Numbered from the stretch's first letter, positions 46,166-56,739 are shown. The stretch: DNA of 64,000 bases from Catonia carolina (GCA_035578175.1 JAQMRL010000006.1:64712001-64776000); one strand, 5' to 3'. Numbers and translations: made by a program. Notes: generated by a model from the letters alone, not told the origin.

Positions 46166-47097
46166 TACACACTCTAAGACAAGTAAAACAGCAATAATAT
46201 CTGCACAATGTCGCAAAAAATCGCAATCTTATTGCGGTATTTTCAAAAACTTCCGAATACTGCTAAACCAATCGTTGGACACGACAATGCTGTAGTTAAA
46301 TAACTAATTTATTTTAATTTTCATAATTCTTTAACGTGTAAGTTTCAATGAACATAAACTGTAGCTGTCACGAAGTAAAACCGATCTTAACACTTTAAAC
46401 CAAAAGTGAATTTAAGAATATTTACTGCAAAACTAATTGTTGTAAAAACTGTATTTTTTAGATTCGTATTTTGTGGTTTTTTTTATCAAAACTGGAAAAA
46501 CCAAAATAAATAAAAATGTACAAAATATCTATGCAAATTCACAGAATACGAACAATTTTATATTTTTATTGTACTACGAGATTCCAATTTAACATTATTG
46601 AAATAAATAATACAAGCTACAAAATTAGTTATAAAAGAACCAATTTGCATTTAATCTGTTCTCCAATGAAACATTTCATTTGAATTTGATCAAATCATTT
46701 CACTAATAGATTTTTCCCAACTTAATTCAAATGTATATAACACGCTAATAACCATTCTTTTAAATTACATAAAAACAAACTGTATAAATTGAAAATACTA
46801 GTAAAATATTTCACAGAATAAAATGCAAATTTAACTATTAAACTAAATTGGAGAGAATTAAGTACAACTAAAAACAGTTAACTTAATTAATATTAATAGC
46901 TTGTAAACATAATCTGACTTTAATTAATTTAAATCCAACGTGTCTCGTCGTCGCATTAAACGAATAACATTTATATTTAAAAACTAGATTAAAATTAATA
47001 GTTTTAATGCATTAGCAACTGATTAACGGTATGTAATGTTTTATACATTTATTTTTTAAAAAGTCATTTCTAAAATTTAAATAACATTACAATTTTT
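46166..47097. other. AT-rich sequence, no gene
   Basis: Only a possible hairpin: TTCGTATTTTGTG near 46463 and CACAGAATACGAA near 46540, one mismatch in 13. Otherwise nothing recognised. Confidence 0.45.
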
Positions 47098-47108
47098 AAT
47101 CTAGTACA

Positions 47109-47513
47109 CTGCACATAACAGACAGGTGGAGTGTCAAATTATATACACTCAATCTGTTCCTTGCAGGGCTAAAATAAATAGTTCTGTTTCTTATCACATG
47201 GTCAGTCAATTAAATGACTGAATCATTTAAGAACAGAAGAGGTAGAGATGTAAAAGACACTAATCAGAGTTATCTTCCCTGAAAGTAATGAATTTCATTG
47301 TACAGCCAGACCCTGTGGTGAATGAAGTGAAGTTGTCATTTACAGAGTGGAAAATATGTGCTTTTCAGAGGGCCCGGCATGCTGATAAGCGTACTTTTCC
47401 ACTCAGTGAGGAAGGCAACTGTAAACCACCTCACTCCTCGTTTTACTTAGTAAAACCTCTAGAGGTACAAACCAGCCTTTCGGCTGTTGACCTAAACAAC
47501 AAACAACAACAAC
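47109..47513 (+). mobile_element. Family B retroposon copy B4, reference copy
   Basis: About 405 bp flanked by a perfect 11-bp target-site duplication AATCTAGTACA (47098-47108 and 47514-47524). It begins with CTGCACATAACAGACAGGTG and ends in a (CAA)n tail (AACAACAAACAACAACAACA). Variable target-site duplication plus a simple-repeat tail means retroposition by LINE machinery. No clear tRNA- or 5S-like Pol III boxes were found. An open frame from ATG 47288 reads MNFIVQPDPVVNEVKLSFTE, then GNCKPPHSSFYLVKPLEVQT, and is shared by other copies. Confidence 0.88.
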
Positions 47514-47602
47514 AATCTAGTACAGCCGGTGACATTTATCAAGGCTTCTTCTGCAGGGTAAAACATTCTATGACTTTACGTTATTACGTATTCCGAGCAT
47601 AG
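47288..47602 (+). other. Open frame in family B4 (104 codons)
   Basis: Frame MNFIVQPDPVVNEV...KRTFPLSEEGNCKPPHSSFY...VQTSLSAVDLNN. It continues past the tail into flanking DNA, so the last roughly 30 codons are not part of the family. Related frames occur at 60341-60610 (MNYIIQRDPVVNDV, HVDKRTFPLSEEGTGKPPHS) and 45209-45412 (MNFITVQPDLVVNEL, NKHTFPLSKEGNCKPP). Whether it was ever translated is unknown; it may be a fossil of the source gene or LINE. Confidence 0.4.
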
Positions 47603-47936
47603 CTGTTGACTTTTGTACATTATATTGCTTGAGTCCCAGCTCCGTGTAGTTTGAAGGAATGCAGTGCGTAGTTATAGTAATGGGAGAATGAATGAGTGTT
47701 AGTAGTGTTTCACTGCTGCTGCAGTAGTAGTGTCGCGTGTACTAACTAGACTAAAAAAATATTCTTATCATCCGGCAAATTAATTTAACAAATACCTACC
47801 GGGTTATTAACTTGGTCGGATTCATAATATTTAACTTACCAATTTATATCAAAATATGTAAAGAAATAAATGTAATAAATACAAATATGTTTAATATGGA
47901 AAGTTTGAAAACGAATGTTTTTTTATCAGAGTAATA

Positions 47937-49198
47937 TGAGGCATATCCAGAGAGTACTGATTTTTTATAGGTTTCAAAAATTGTTTTTAAACAAAAAATT
48001 ACGCGGTTACTTTAGTATATATGTAAGCTATTTTTGTAAATAGTCGCCATTTCTCTCAATGCTGGTAGTGAAGCGGGGAATCAATTTTTTTATGCCTTCC
48101 TCGAAGTAGTTTCCCGCCAACCCCCTCGTCCACTTCTTCACCTCCTCGTCGGTTGAAAACCTTTTTCCACCTATTTGCAGCTTCAGGGAGGTAAAGAGAT
48201 AGTAATCTGAAGGTGCTAGGTCTGGGGAATGCGTGGGATGTTTCAGGACATCCCATTCAAGCGAGGCGATCAGTTCCTTCTTGGCGTTGGCCGTGTGTGG
48301 CCTGGCATTGTCGTGCAGCAGGCAGACTCCTTTTGTCAGCATGTCTCTCTTCTTGTTCTGAATCGCCCCCCGTAATTTTTTTAGGGTCCCACAGTATCTT
48401 GCAGAGTTGATGGTCTCCCCTTGAGGCATATACGTATTCAATTAAAATTATTCCTTGACATTCCCAAAACAAGGATGCCATGATTTTCTTGGCTGAAATT
48501 GTGGTTTTGAACTTTTTGTCGGAGGGTGAAGAGGTGTGACACCACTGTTGAGACTGACTTTTGGTTTCAGGTGTGCAGTGTGCAACACAAGTTTTATCTC
48601 CAGTAAACTCTAGCCCAGCCTCCACTCGATTCAACTTGTGTTGGTCTGCCAGCTGTTTTGGGACCCACCTCCCGAACAGTTTCCGATATCCGAGGGTTTC
48701 TGTGATGATTTCGTGTAGTAGAGATATGGAGATTTGCGGAAACATCGCAGAAAGTTCATCCATAGTCAATCTGCGATCGTCACGGAGCGCATTTTCGATT
48801 TTTTCTACTATTTCGTCACAATTGAAGGTCTTCCGCTCCTCTGATGATCACGCGCAGACGTACGACCGTTTTTAAACTCGCGACACCACTTGTACACACT
48901 CGTATGATTCACAGATTTATTACCACATGCAGTTTTCACCTCATTATAAACCTCAACCGGAGGTGTTCCCTTCCAAACGAGATAACGGATGACGCCGCGA
49001 ATTTCGTACTTGGCAAGAGATTGGATTGACATTTTTCACAAAACGTGTTGTCGTGTTGGTAGTTCTTTACGTACTGACCTCGAACCGGTCTCGTTGCGAA
49101 GGGTCAGGCTGGCTACACGGAAGTGTAACTAACATGTTGAAAATAAAATCCATCCAGCCGTGAGAGCTTCAGTATACTTACTTTCTGGATATGCCTCG
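47937..49198 (-). mobile_element. Mariner (DD34D) transposon, 1262 bp
   Basis: Ends TGAGGCATATCCAGAGAGTA and, from the other end, CGAGGCATATCCAGAAAGTA. A TA duplication flanks it (47935-47936 and 49199-49200). The length is that of a complete mariner. The unoccupied site in M1 has one TA here, confirming the boundaries. The transposase gene runs on the minus strand and is frameshifted. Confidence 0.95.
48028..49032 (-). pseudogene. Mariner DD34D transposase, frameshifted
   Basis: Starts MSIQSLAKYEIRGVIRYLVW at 49032 (two helix-turn-helix motifs; SGRPS linker at the end of the first frame, 48808). It continues after a frameshift at 48257-48769 with DELSAMFPQISISLLHEI, FGRWVPKQL and GDKTCVAHCTPETK, where the catalytic Asp is kept but DETW-type context is mutated. 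It returns to the first frame at 48028-48441 with HDNARPHTA and SPDLAPSDYYLF. Exactly 34 residues separate the second and third Asp. The enzyme would cut and paste the element at TA sites; two frameshifts disable it. Confidence 0.93.
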
Positions 49199-49293
49199 TA
49201 CAACAATCGTTCTTCCAGCATGCGTCACTCATTCATTATACCTCACCCGTACCCTTCAACCCACAACAGCACGTAGCTTGGAACCACACCATA

Positions 49294-50590
49294 ACACATA
49301 AGTGATATTTTACACATAGTTTGTTGCAAGAAATTGTGTATTTTATGTGGCGTAATAGGTTCAAAACAACGTTAAGATTCGTTTAAATACATTGGCGACA
49401 TTTTATGAAAAGCTTATTGGAAAGCTCGTCCACAGGTAAGAAAAATGTAATTACATGGAAAAGTAATATACGTAACTTTTAGTAGTAATGGGTGTTATTA
49501 CTTGTTATATTCAGTTGTCTTTTATTTATGGGCTACCGGAGGTGGAAAAAAACCAACGTACGAACTATCATTAGTGAAATTCATTTTTAATGACAAAAAA
49601 ATCTATCAGATTCTTTCTAGGATAAAACAACAAAAAAGAACGTTCAAAGTTTTAACATGAATACTGGAAAGACCGGACAAGAACCACTCACGTTATTTTC
49701 CGATACAGAATAATTTAGAAGCGAATGAAACATAGTGACAACAAAATATTGAATGGGGTCATATTGGATGACGTCATCGGACTCTTGACATTCCATTACA
49801 GGTTGAATTATTTATAAAAATTTCAACTAGCAAAATACAATTTTTCTGTTTTTTTTTTTTTTGCTGATGGAAAACCGATAATAGAACTGCAGGTACATCG
49901 ATGTATGATTTTGTAAGTTAAAGTATACCATACTCAATCTACTGTACATAGATTTTCTTTAATGTAAATACATCATGAATAGATCTACATACGAACTAGT
50001 TTAAATTAAAAATATTCTGAACTTTGAAAATAAAATCTTTTAGACATTTGAAATAAAATCAAATCCACTAGTCTGAACACAGTCATTCAAAATTCCATTT
50101 CTGTTTATGACAGAAGATTTTAGCTCCACTTAAATTATTATGTTTATTTTTCATCATAACTTAAAATTTATTAGCTAAAATGCCCTTTCTTTGAATGGTT
50201 TTCTTCTTGTGCTGTGGACGGTGTGTTGGTGTACCGAGTTCGATCTTTGTCAGGTCTGACATTTTATTAATCATTCACTGTTACCTACCTCTGTTCAACG
50301 TCAGCATTGTTATTTATGAAAAAACCATTTCGACGTAAAGTAAAAGCCAGATCTTTATGCTTTTAAATTAAATTATAATCACTACAGAACAATGAAAATT
50401 ACCGTATTGATACAGTTTACGTGAAAGTAAATCACAAAAGGAACACTCCACGATGATTAACTAAAACTCTAAATGGCGACATTGGATGGTGATCCCTTTC
50501 GACAATGTAACCGAGAATAGGTGTATCGTGTGAGGTAGAATAGGGATGTAAACAGAGCAGGGTACTGAATGGATACGGGTTTTAACCTAC
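49294..50590. other. No gene; one SINE fragment
   Basis: Contains an S3 SINE fragment at 50210-50310, listed separately. Otherwise AT-rich and unrecognised. Confidence 0.45.
50210..50310 (+). mobile_element. Family S3 SINE fragment
   Basis: Degenerate B box GAGTTCGATCTTTGTCAGG, then GTCTGACATTTTATTAATCA and CTGTTCAACGTC, in the order of the S3 copy at 40240. Confidence 0.5.
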
Positions 50591-50717
50591 ACGAATGTAC
50601 ACTTATTCTTATAAAAATAAACTCGCCACTCCAGCGGCGCATCGCGCCGCTTCCGTGTCTCGCATCACAAGAGTAGGTGTATAAGAATACATAAACGGAT
50701 TAGAACCATAAAAGTAC

Positions 50718-50970
50718 GGGCGCTGTGCGCCCGCACTTTCTCATAGGGTGAAGTTTGGTCGCCAAAAGGTTAGGTGGTTTAGAATATACAAGCGGATCAG
50801 GTCACAAAATTATGGGCGCTGCGCGCCCGCACTTTGTCATAGGGTGAAGTTTGGCCACCAAAGGCGTTAGATGGATCTGAATTTATAAGTAGATCAGAAA
50901 CATACACCCTATGGAAACTTCACCCAGTGGCTAAGTGCGTGCGCGCAGCGCCCGCCATACGGTGATTTTC
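50718..50970. repeat. GC-rich 96-bp repeat with palindromic cores
   Basis: Two direct units of 96 bp start at 50718 (GGGCGCTGTGCGCCCGCACT) and 50814 (GGGCGCTGCGCGCCCGCACT). Both continue CATAGGGTGAAGTTTGG. A third, inverted unit at about 50905-50970 contains CACCCTATGGAAACTTCACC and GCGTGCGCGCAGCGCCCGCC. Each core is itself a near-palindrome. A related GCGGCGCATCGCGCCGC motif sits just upstream near 50634. This is the GC-richest patch in the window. No coding frame. Confidence 0.85.
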
Positions 50971-50999
50971 GGTTAAAGGGTTAAGTGTATAAGAATAAT

Positions 51000-51689
51000 T
51001 AGTTTTTAATTTTGAAGTTTGGAAGCTAAGGTTAATGTTCAAAATTTTTAATTTGAAATTAGAATGTCATAGGTTTTAATGTACAGTAGATATGTTTCAG
51101 CTTTGGGCCCACATATGAACAAGGAGAATGGAGAAGAAAACACAACAAGGAAATTAGGGACCTCTACAGTTACCCAGACATTGTAAGCGAAATAAAATGT
51201 AGGAGAATGCGATGGGCTGGGCACGTGCTAAGAAAAGGAGAAGAGTCCAACCTGAAGAAAATATTAGACCCCAACCCCGCAGGAAGGCGCCCCCGGGGAA
51301 GACCTAGACAAAGATGGTGGAGGCAGGTTAAGACCGACATGGAGAGACTTGGAGCTACAGAAAGAGATGCTGAAGATCGAGCGACATGGAGGCTTGTTGT
51401 TGGTGCGGCTAAATATCAACTCCGATATAGATGGCCATGGGAGTAAGTAAGTAAGTAAGTAAGTATGTTTCAGCTTTAGGTTTGGCGTTGAGGGGTTCGG
51501 AGTTTCAAAGTTTAAAGTTCACACCTTCAATTTTTGAAATTTGATGTTATGTAGTTTCAATGGTTGACGTTTTGAGGTTTCAAATTTTTACATTTTGAAA
51601 ATTTCAGTTTTGATAGTTTGGAATAGATGTCTTAAGTTTCAAATTATGAAGTCTGAGATTTGAAGATATTTTAGTTTTCAGTGCGGCTT
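51000..51689. repeat. Degenerate TTTGAAA/GTTTCAA simple repeat
   Basis: On both sides of the LINE (51000-51090 and 51478-51689) the sequence is a cryptic repeat of variants such as AGTTTCAAAGTTTAAAGTTC and GAGGTTTCAAATTTT. No higher-order period is evident. Confidence 0.55.
51105..51463 (+). mobile_element. 5'-truncated LINE with (GTAA)n tail
   Basis: Flanked by a 14-bp target-site duplication TATGTTTCAGCTTT (51091-51104 and 51464-51477). The C-terminal frame at 51207-51446 reads MRWAGHVLRKGEESNLKKIL, PAGRRPRGRPRQRWWRQVK, and AEDRATWRLVVGAAKYQL before the TAA, then (GTAA)n. GRPRGRPRQRWW is the usual basic C-terminal LINE motif. It is a lineage distinct from the poly-A RTE-like element and the (GAT)n-tailed one. 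The frame is intact, so the insertion looks young. Confidence 0.92.
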
Positions 51690-52085
51690 TAATATCCATT
51701 TTAGGGAAAAGTGTAGCACCCATATAATAAAAGTTGTAAAAAAATAAAATAAACTACAACTTTTATTTTAACCTTTATTTTCCACAACGCTTGGATAAGC
51801 GTCAATCAGTGATTTTCAGTATTCGCTGATCAAAATCAGTAAAATATGCATTTTTTAAGATTGCACGTTTAATACCCATTTTACGATAAACGTGAACCCA
51901 AATAAGGTTATTGGAAACAAACAAAGCATTTTTATTTTAGGGTACGTCATTCAACCATGATTAAAATTAGGTTTTAGTTTTCATTGTACATTGCTTACTT
52001 AAGATTAAATATTGATTATATAATCATTATTTACATTGGAAAGAGTAAGTCGTGTGAGCGATTCACATCAAATGTTTCCTTTTTC
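51690..52085 (-). repeat. Family A copy A6, partial
   Basis: Reverse-oriented monomer sequence: AAAAGTTGTAAAAAAATAAA, CTACAACTTTTATTTTAACC, GCTTGGATAAGCGTCAATCA, then TACATTGGAAAGAGTAAGTC and GATTCACATCAAATG as in A5 and A8. Confidence 0.65.
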
Positions 52086-52457
52086 CTAATTCCTTTTACA
52101 CTATGCTTGTTTTTCCTTTGGATTTTTCCTTTTTTTGTTGATAAAAGGTGTTTAAGAGATGTTTTTAATCCCGGAACAACTTGATGTAAATACAAGCTTA
52201 AGAAGACATTAGTAACAATCGAATATAATCCGAAAAATACGTCAAAAATTTAACTTACCAAAAACCCAAGCGAAAAATTTCTTAAGGAATTACCTGCAAC
52301 AAAAACATACATAAATGTTAATAACAGAAATTCACAAAGTGCTTTCTGATGTTTAAAATCTAAAATATTTAAGTTTTTAAAACTTACTCGTTCAGTACTG
52401 CTTACAATCAATCAATGTGCAATAATAACTTTTGGAAAATAACTTATTGAGGAATCT

Positions 52458-52768
52458 AACTAACCGGGTTGGTCTAGAGGTAAAGTTGTCGCGGCGAGTC
52501 AGCTGGTTAAAAGCTGATTTTTGGAGACAAAGGTTCCTGGTTCAAATCCTGGTAAAGGTAGTTACTTTTGTACGGATTTGAATACTAGACAGTGGTTACC
52601 GGTGTACTTTAAGGGTTGTGGTTCAATTAACCAGACACTCTCTCAGAAGTGGTCAGCCTGGGTCTGTACAAGACTACACCTCGTTTACACGTCATACACA
52701 TCATCCTAATCTTCTCATTGGGTTACAGGGGGTTGCTAATTGTTCTAAAAAGAAAATATTGCAACGTA
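52458..52768 (+). mobile_element. Family S1 tRNA-derived SINE, best copy
   Basis: tRNA head ACCGGGTTGGTCTAGAGGTA (A box) and GGTTCCTGGTTCAAATCCTG (B box), then the body with ACTCTCTCAGAAGTGGTCAG, GTACAAGACTACACCTCGTT and CACGTCATACACATCATCCT, ending GCAACGTA. A mariner-type element has inserted at that final TA. Confidence 0.85.
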
Positions 52769-53686
52769 CGAGGTGTTGCTATTAATAAATGAGACTGACG
52801 AAAAAAATTATTTTTCTATGTTTTTGAATTTTTTTAAATTTTATACATAATCACTTATTGTCACCTTCAATATCCACTTATTCTCTATCCCTACAACGCT
52901 CCATGCGAATTTTCCATTGTTGGAAACACTGCTGGAAATCATCTTCAGTCAGTTCCTTCAGGAAAAGTGCAGCTTTCTCTTTTACAGTTTCCACAGACTT
53001 AAGATCTTCTCCCTTTTAATGCAGATTTCACCTTAAAGAACAAGTAGCAGTCACATGGTGCAAGATCTGGTGAATAAGGTGGATGGTCTAACACTAAGAT
53101 GCTGTACTTGGCTAGGAACCTCTTGACAGATAACGCGGAATGAGCTGGCGCATTGTCTTGGTGGAGAACCCATGATTTGTCGTTCCACTTTTCGGGGCGT
53201 TTTTCCTTACTCTTTGACGTAGTTTAGAAAGTACCTCAAGTTAGTAATATTGATTAATTGTTTGACCTCCAGGAACCCAGTGAAGGTACACAATCCCATG
53301 GATATATAAAAAAACAATCATTATTGCTTTAAATTTTAATTTGCTCATTCGAGCTTTTTTGGCTCTCTGTGAAGTTCGGTTCTTCCAGTGCATGGATTAG
53401 CGCTTCGTTTCCGGATCATAAGTAAAAAACCACGTTTCATCACATGTTTTTATAGTTTCCAAAAAATTTGGTTAATTTTCAATTGCGTGCAAAGTGTCAG
53501 TACAAACATTTTTGAGCGGCACGTGTTCTGAAGGAGCTGACAGAAGATGACTTCTAGCACTGTTTCCAACAATGGAACATTCGCATGGAGCGTTGTAGGG
53601 ATAGAGGAGTGTATATTGAAGGTGACAATAGGTGATTAAAAATAAAAATTTTTACGTCAGTCTCGTTATGTAATAGCCACACCACG
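52769..53686. mobile_element. Mariner derivative with duplicated 3' ends
   Basis: TA-flanked (52767-52768 and 53687-53688). The left arm (52769-52974) and right arm (53514-53686) are inverted relatives. CGAGGTGTTGCTATTA pairs with CGTGGTGTGGCTATTA, and both continue through GAGACTGACG, CACCTTCAATAT, TCTATCCCTACAACGCTCCA and CCATTGTTGGAAACA. These encode the same transposase C-terminus, so both ends come from the 3' end of the parent. The middle (about 52975-53510) keeps minus-strand transposase remains. Arms are diverged, so this event is older than that at 6983. Confidence 0.85.
52880..53510 (-). pseudogene. Mariner transposase relic (DD34D type)
   Basis: Minus-strand pieces in order: CDETWFFTYDPETKR (first catalytic Asp), SMHWKNRTS, KFKAIMIVFLYIHGIVYLHW, WVLHQDNAPAHSALSVKRF (second Asp), LVLDHPPYSPDLAPCDCYLF (third Asp) and the end DDFQQCFQQWKIRMERCRDR. 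The N-terminal DNA-binding domain is missing, replaced by the inverted 3' end. Frameshifts and stops are present. Confidence 0.85.
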
Positions 53687-53688
53687 TA

Positions 53689-54944
53689 AATGTTAACATT
53701 ACTTTTTGATCAACGTGTATTTATTTGTCAGATTTTTTATGAATTAGATTATTAGAATATTTCATTTGCCATCTGATACGTACACTTAAATACGTGAGAA
53801 AGTTTTTATAATTCTGATAACTAACTCATAATGAATCAGAGGGTCTTATAAATTTTATTTTTATTTCTTCTTTTAAAGCATATGTCTAATATAGATCAAA
53901 CCACATGTGGTTTGGAATGATGATGGAGGCACTTTATAAAGCCCTCTATATTATGTTAATTTTTTATTTTTTACTTTTGTTTAGTTTAATGATGAGTTGT
54001 TAAGTGACGCGGTACCATTTCCACTTCACGCGTCATTTCCTGAGCATCGCGATGTTAAATGATGAATTTCTTTTTTAAGTACTAGCAAGACTTCTCTGCA
54101 CTGATGAAAATGACATTCAATACCGTATATTAAGCGTGGAATCAAGCCAGTACTTATAGACCATCTTAACTGCTTACATGTTGTAGATTAAGATCAAGTA
54201 TTAAAGAAAATGCAAACGCGAAAACAACGTGCTGATTGATATCCACTTTTTTAAATATTGTGACAATATCTAAAGGGAATGTGTGTCCGAGAGGTTTCAA
54301 AAAGGACCGAAATTTTAAAACTGTTAAAGTAAATAATAAGAGTGATATTTAGGGTATCCAAGAAATAGTTAAAAAATATTATGTACAATAAATAGTTATG
54401 TAGGCTTGCCTATTGTACGGCTATTGTGAAAGAGTCTGGAACATTTATTTAGATAATTGGCTTTTTTGTAACACCGTTTATTCAATCCTAATTTGTTATA
54501 GTTTGTTAAGATTTATCGAGATGCCGTCAGAAGGATTTTGTAGTTTTATTATTACATCGAAAATCTCTGTCCTTCTCGAAATCTCCATAGCTCATCTATA
54601 TAAGCGAAGCGATTTATTTGGTCCGGGTCAGGCTTGTTTTGTTTGTAATTCAGTAAAAGTATTGCGTAGTGCTTTAGAGAAGGTCAACGTTTCTGTGAAT
54701 TATTTACTAAAGTTAAATATCATTTGTAAGTACAGTAGTATTTAGTTAAATTAAGTGCGTGTGAAGTTTATTTATTTTCATTATTTACTGTAATTATTAA
54801 TTTAATTGTGATAGTTATAATTTACTTGTAGATTTAGGACACTTTATTAATTGTAATTTTAAACTTTACGAGTGTAAATTATTTATTTTAACCAGATTCC
54901 GAAACGGACCTAAGAAATAGGTGTTACAATATTGTAACACCTAA
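53689..54944. other. No confident feature
   Basis: A 110-codon plus frame at 54413-54745 includes FGPGQACFVCNS, but I recognise no family and it lacks an ATG near its start. Otherwise AT-rich. Confidence 0.4.
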
Positions 54945-55972
54945 GCTTAGGTTCGTTCGATATCTGGGTATGAAAAATAATAAACAAATTTTCATTGAAC
55001 TAATTAGAATTTCTTGTTTACAAGCTATACCCTGCGACCACTAGTACGCTTACAAAAATCAAATTAACGAGAACTATTTGAAAAACCGCTGGAAAAATAA
55101 AAATCTGGTGTAAAACACTCACACAACTTTCTATTTTCAATGCAAATTATGAAGAATATAACTTCATTTTGATCAAGAGTGAATGATGCAAAATGATAAC
55201 AAACCTCAGTTTGGCTTAATAATACAAAAAAATACTTTTTCGCGCTAAACTAGGCTCTGTAGAGAAACATGCTACAATTAAAGTTGCAGATCGTTTACTT
55301 CAGTATAAATTTGATTGTATGCACTTTTGTCATAAAATGATATTAATATCAATTTTCGAAACAAATCATATCTTAAATCCATTTTTTGCAGATTTTCATG
55401 AAAAACAAACAGAAAATCACTAATTACCGCTAAATTAAGCGTCATACAAAAAAACGTTTGTAATAAAAGCTGTAGAATTTTAAATTGTCTACAACTTTTA
55501 TTATATACACTTTTGCTAGCGCAAATGCATATTTAAGGCAGATATCTTTAAAAAACAGTTTTTGCTACGAGAGCACAGCCTCCCAAGAATTTCAAACGAC
55601 ATGGCGCCTACCCTATGTTGTAAAGCACAAAAATGTAGTAAATAAGGCAATTTTTTAAAAAAATCGTAAAAGGCGTTCTTGAGAAAATCGCAAAAAAGTG
55701 AAAAATTACACGAATAAACTACTACTTCCGGTTGACCGATTTTGATGAAAATATTCGTGCCGGGTCCTCTAGTGGTACCTAATTTAAGTTTCAAGTTTCA
55801 ACTTCGTACGATGTTCCGTTCTTCAGATATTTTGTTCAGAAGCACGCACACACACCAATCGCTAAAAACATGTTTTTTTGGGTTCAGGGGGCTGAAAATG
55901 TGTAAATCCGGTGAAAACTCGAATCTGAAAAATCGACATAAAAACAATATTTTCCTTCCTATATATTGTAAC
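54945..55972 (+). repeat. Family A copy A7, longest 5' extent
   Basis: Begins AAGCTTAGGTTCGTTCGATA as in A4, then CTGGTGTAAAACACTCACAC. Two monomers follow, then ACTTCCGGTTGACCGATTTT, a short CA run, CAATCGCTAAAAACATG and AAATCGACATAAAAACAATA, breaking off at TTCCTATATATTG near 55970. With A2 it best defines the family. Confidence 0.75.
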
Positions 55973-56510
55973 GGTCCGGTTTTCTCAACGTGGGCGAAAT
56001 AAAAAACAAACAAAAGAAAAACTTTCCAGAAACTAAAATTTTCCAAAAAACTGTCAAATTTACAAAATTTGTAGATTTAGCCCCACGCTGTCCAACAACG
56101 CCATAAAAACGGGATTCACTAAAATAAAGCATAAAATGAAAGTAAGACCCTTCACAATTTTGAAAGACAAAATTTTAAATGAGATTTGAACTGTGTTGTC
56201 CCTAAACCAGTGCACAGTGTTAAACGATGCGCAGCTCACGACTAGCGGGGCTAATCGTGACAATAGTCCTATCGACAACTGGTTTGTAAAAATAAAATAA
56301 AAACAAGTAAAACCCCAAACTTTATCTGACCAACTATCACCAATGGAATTAGGTGTTAAATTAACAAGAATCATACGCAAAATCAAAATTAATGAAAATT
56401 TATTTAACGTAAAACAAACACCAAGTATTACATTATTCTTGTGGGCGCCATCAAATTTTATCGCTACATTTGAAAACGTAAACAATTGAAAAATACGACA
56501 AATACTAGTT
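55970..56510. other. Possible LTR-like insertion at end of A7
   Basis: Family A stops abruptly at TGTAACGGTCCGGTTTTCTC. A TGT start of this type, GGGCGCCA near 56443 and a 151-codon minus frame (56060-56515) of no recognised family would suit part of an LTR retrotransposon. I found no second LTR, no matching target-site duplication and no gag or pol. Weak call. Confidence 0.22.
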
Positions 56511-56739
56511 AACATGAATTTCGTGACAACACAATGTTTACTCTTTATTCTCAGGGTTGCAGATTCTTTCTGCCGTATACTTGCGTCGCATAAACATACT
56601 GATCAATCATATAACCTAGTTCTTACAACTAATAGCTCCTGAAAAGTACAATAACATACATGGACATAGACATAAATTATTTGAGCTCAAAATAATTTAA
56701 AAATTGTTACTTATCTCTTTAATAATCCATTGAGTAAGG

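Larger units (their letters stand above)
47623..49291. mobile_element. MITE M2, carrying a mariner
   Basis: Second copy of MITE M1 (16103-16510), in opposite orientation, TA-flanked at 47621-47622 and 49292-49293. Without the mariner and one TA it would be 405 bp, matching the 408 bp of M1. Shared motifs: GAGTCCCAGCTCCGTGTAGT at one end; at the other, read from the outside, TGGTGTGGTTCCAAGCTACG; ACCGGGTTATTAACTTGGTC in the middle. Confidence 0.88.

Noticed and set aside
56060..56515. 151-codon minus-strand frame
   Set aside because: No recognisable domain. Lies in a possible LTR-like region and is hydrophobic from AT-rich codons. Kept only as part of a weak LTR note.
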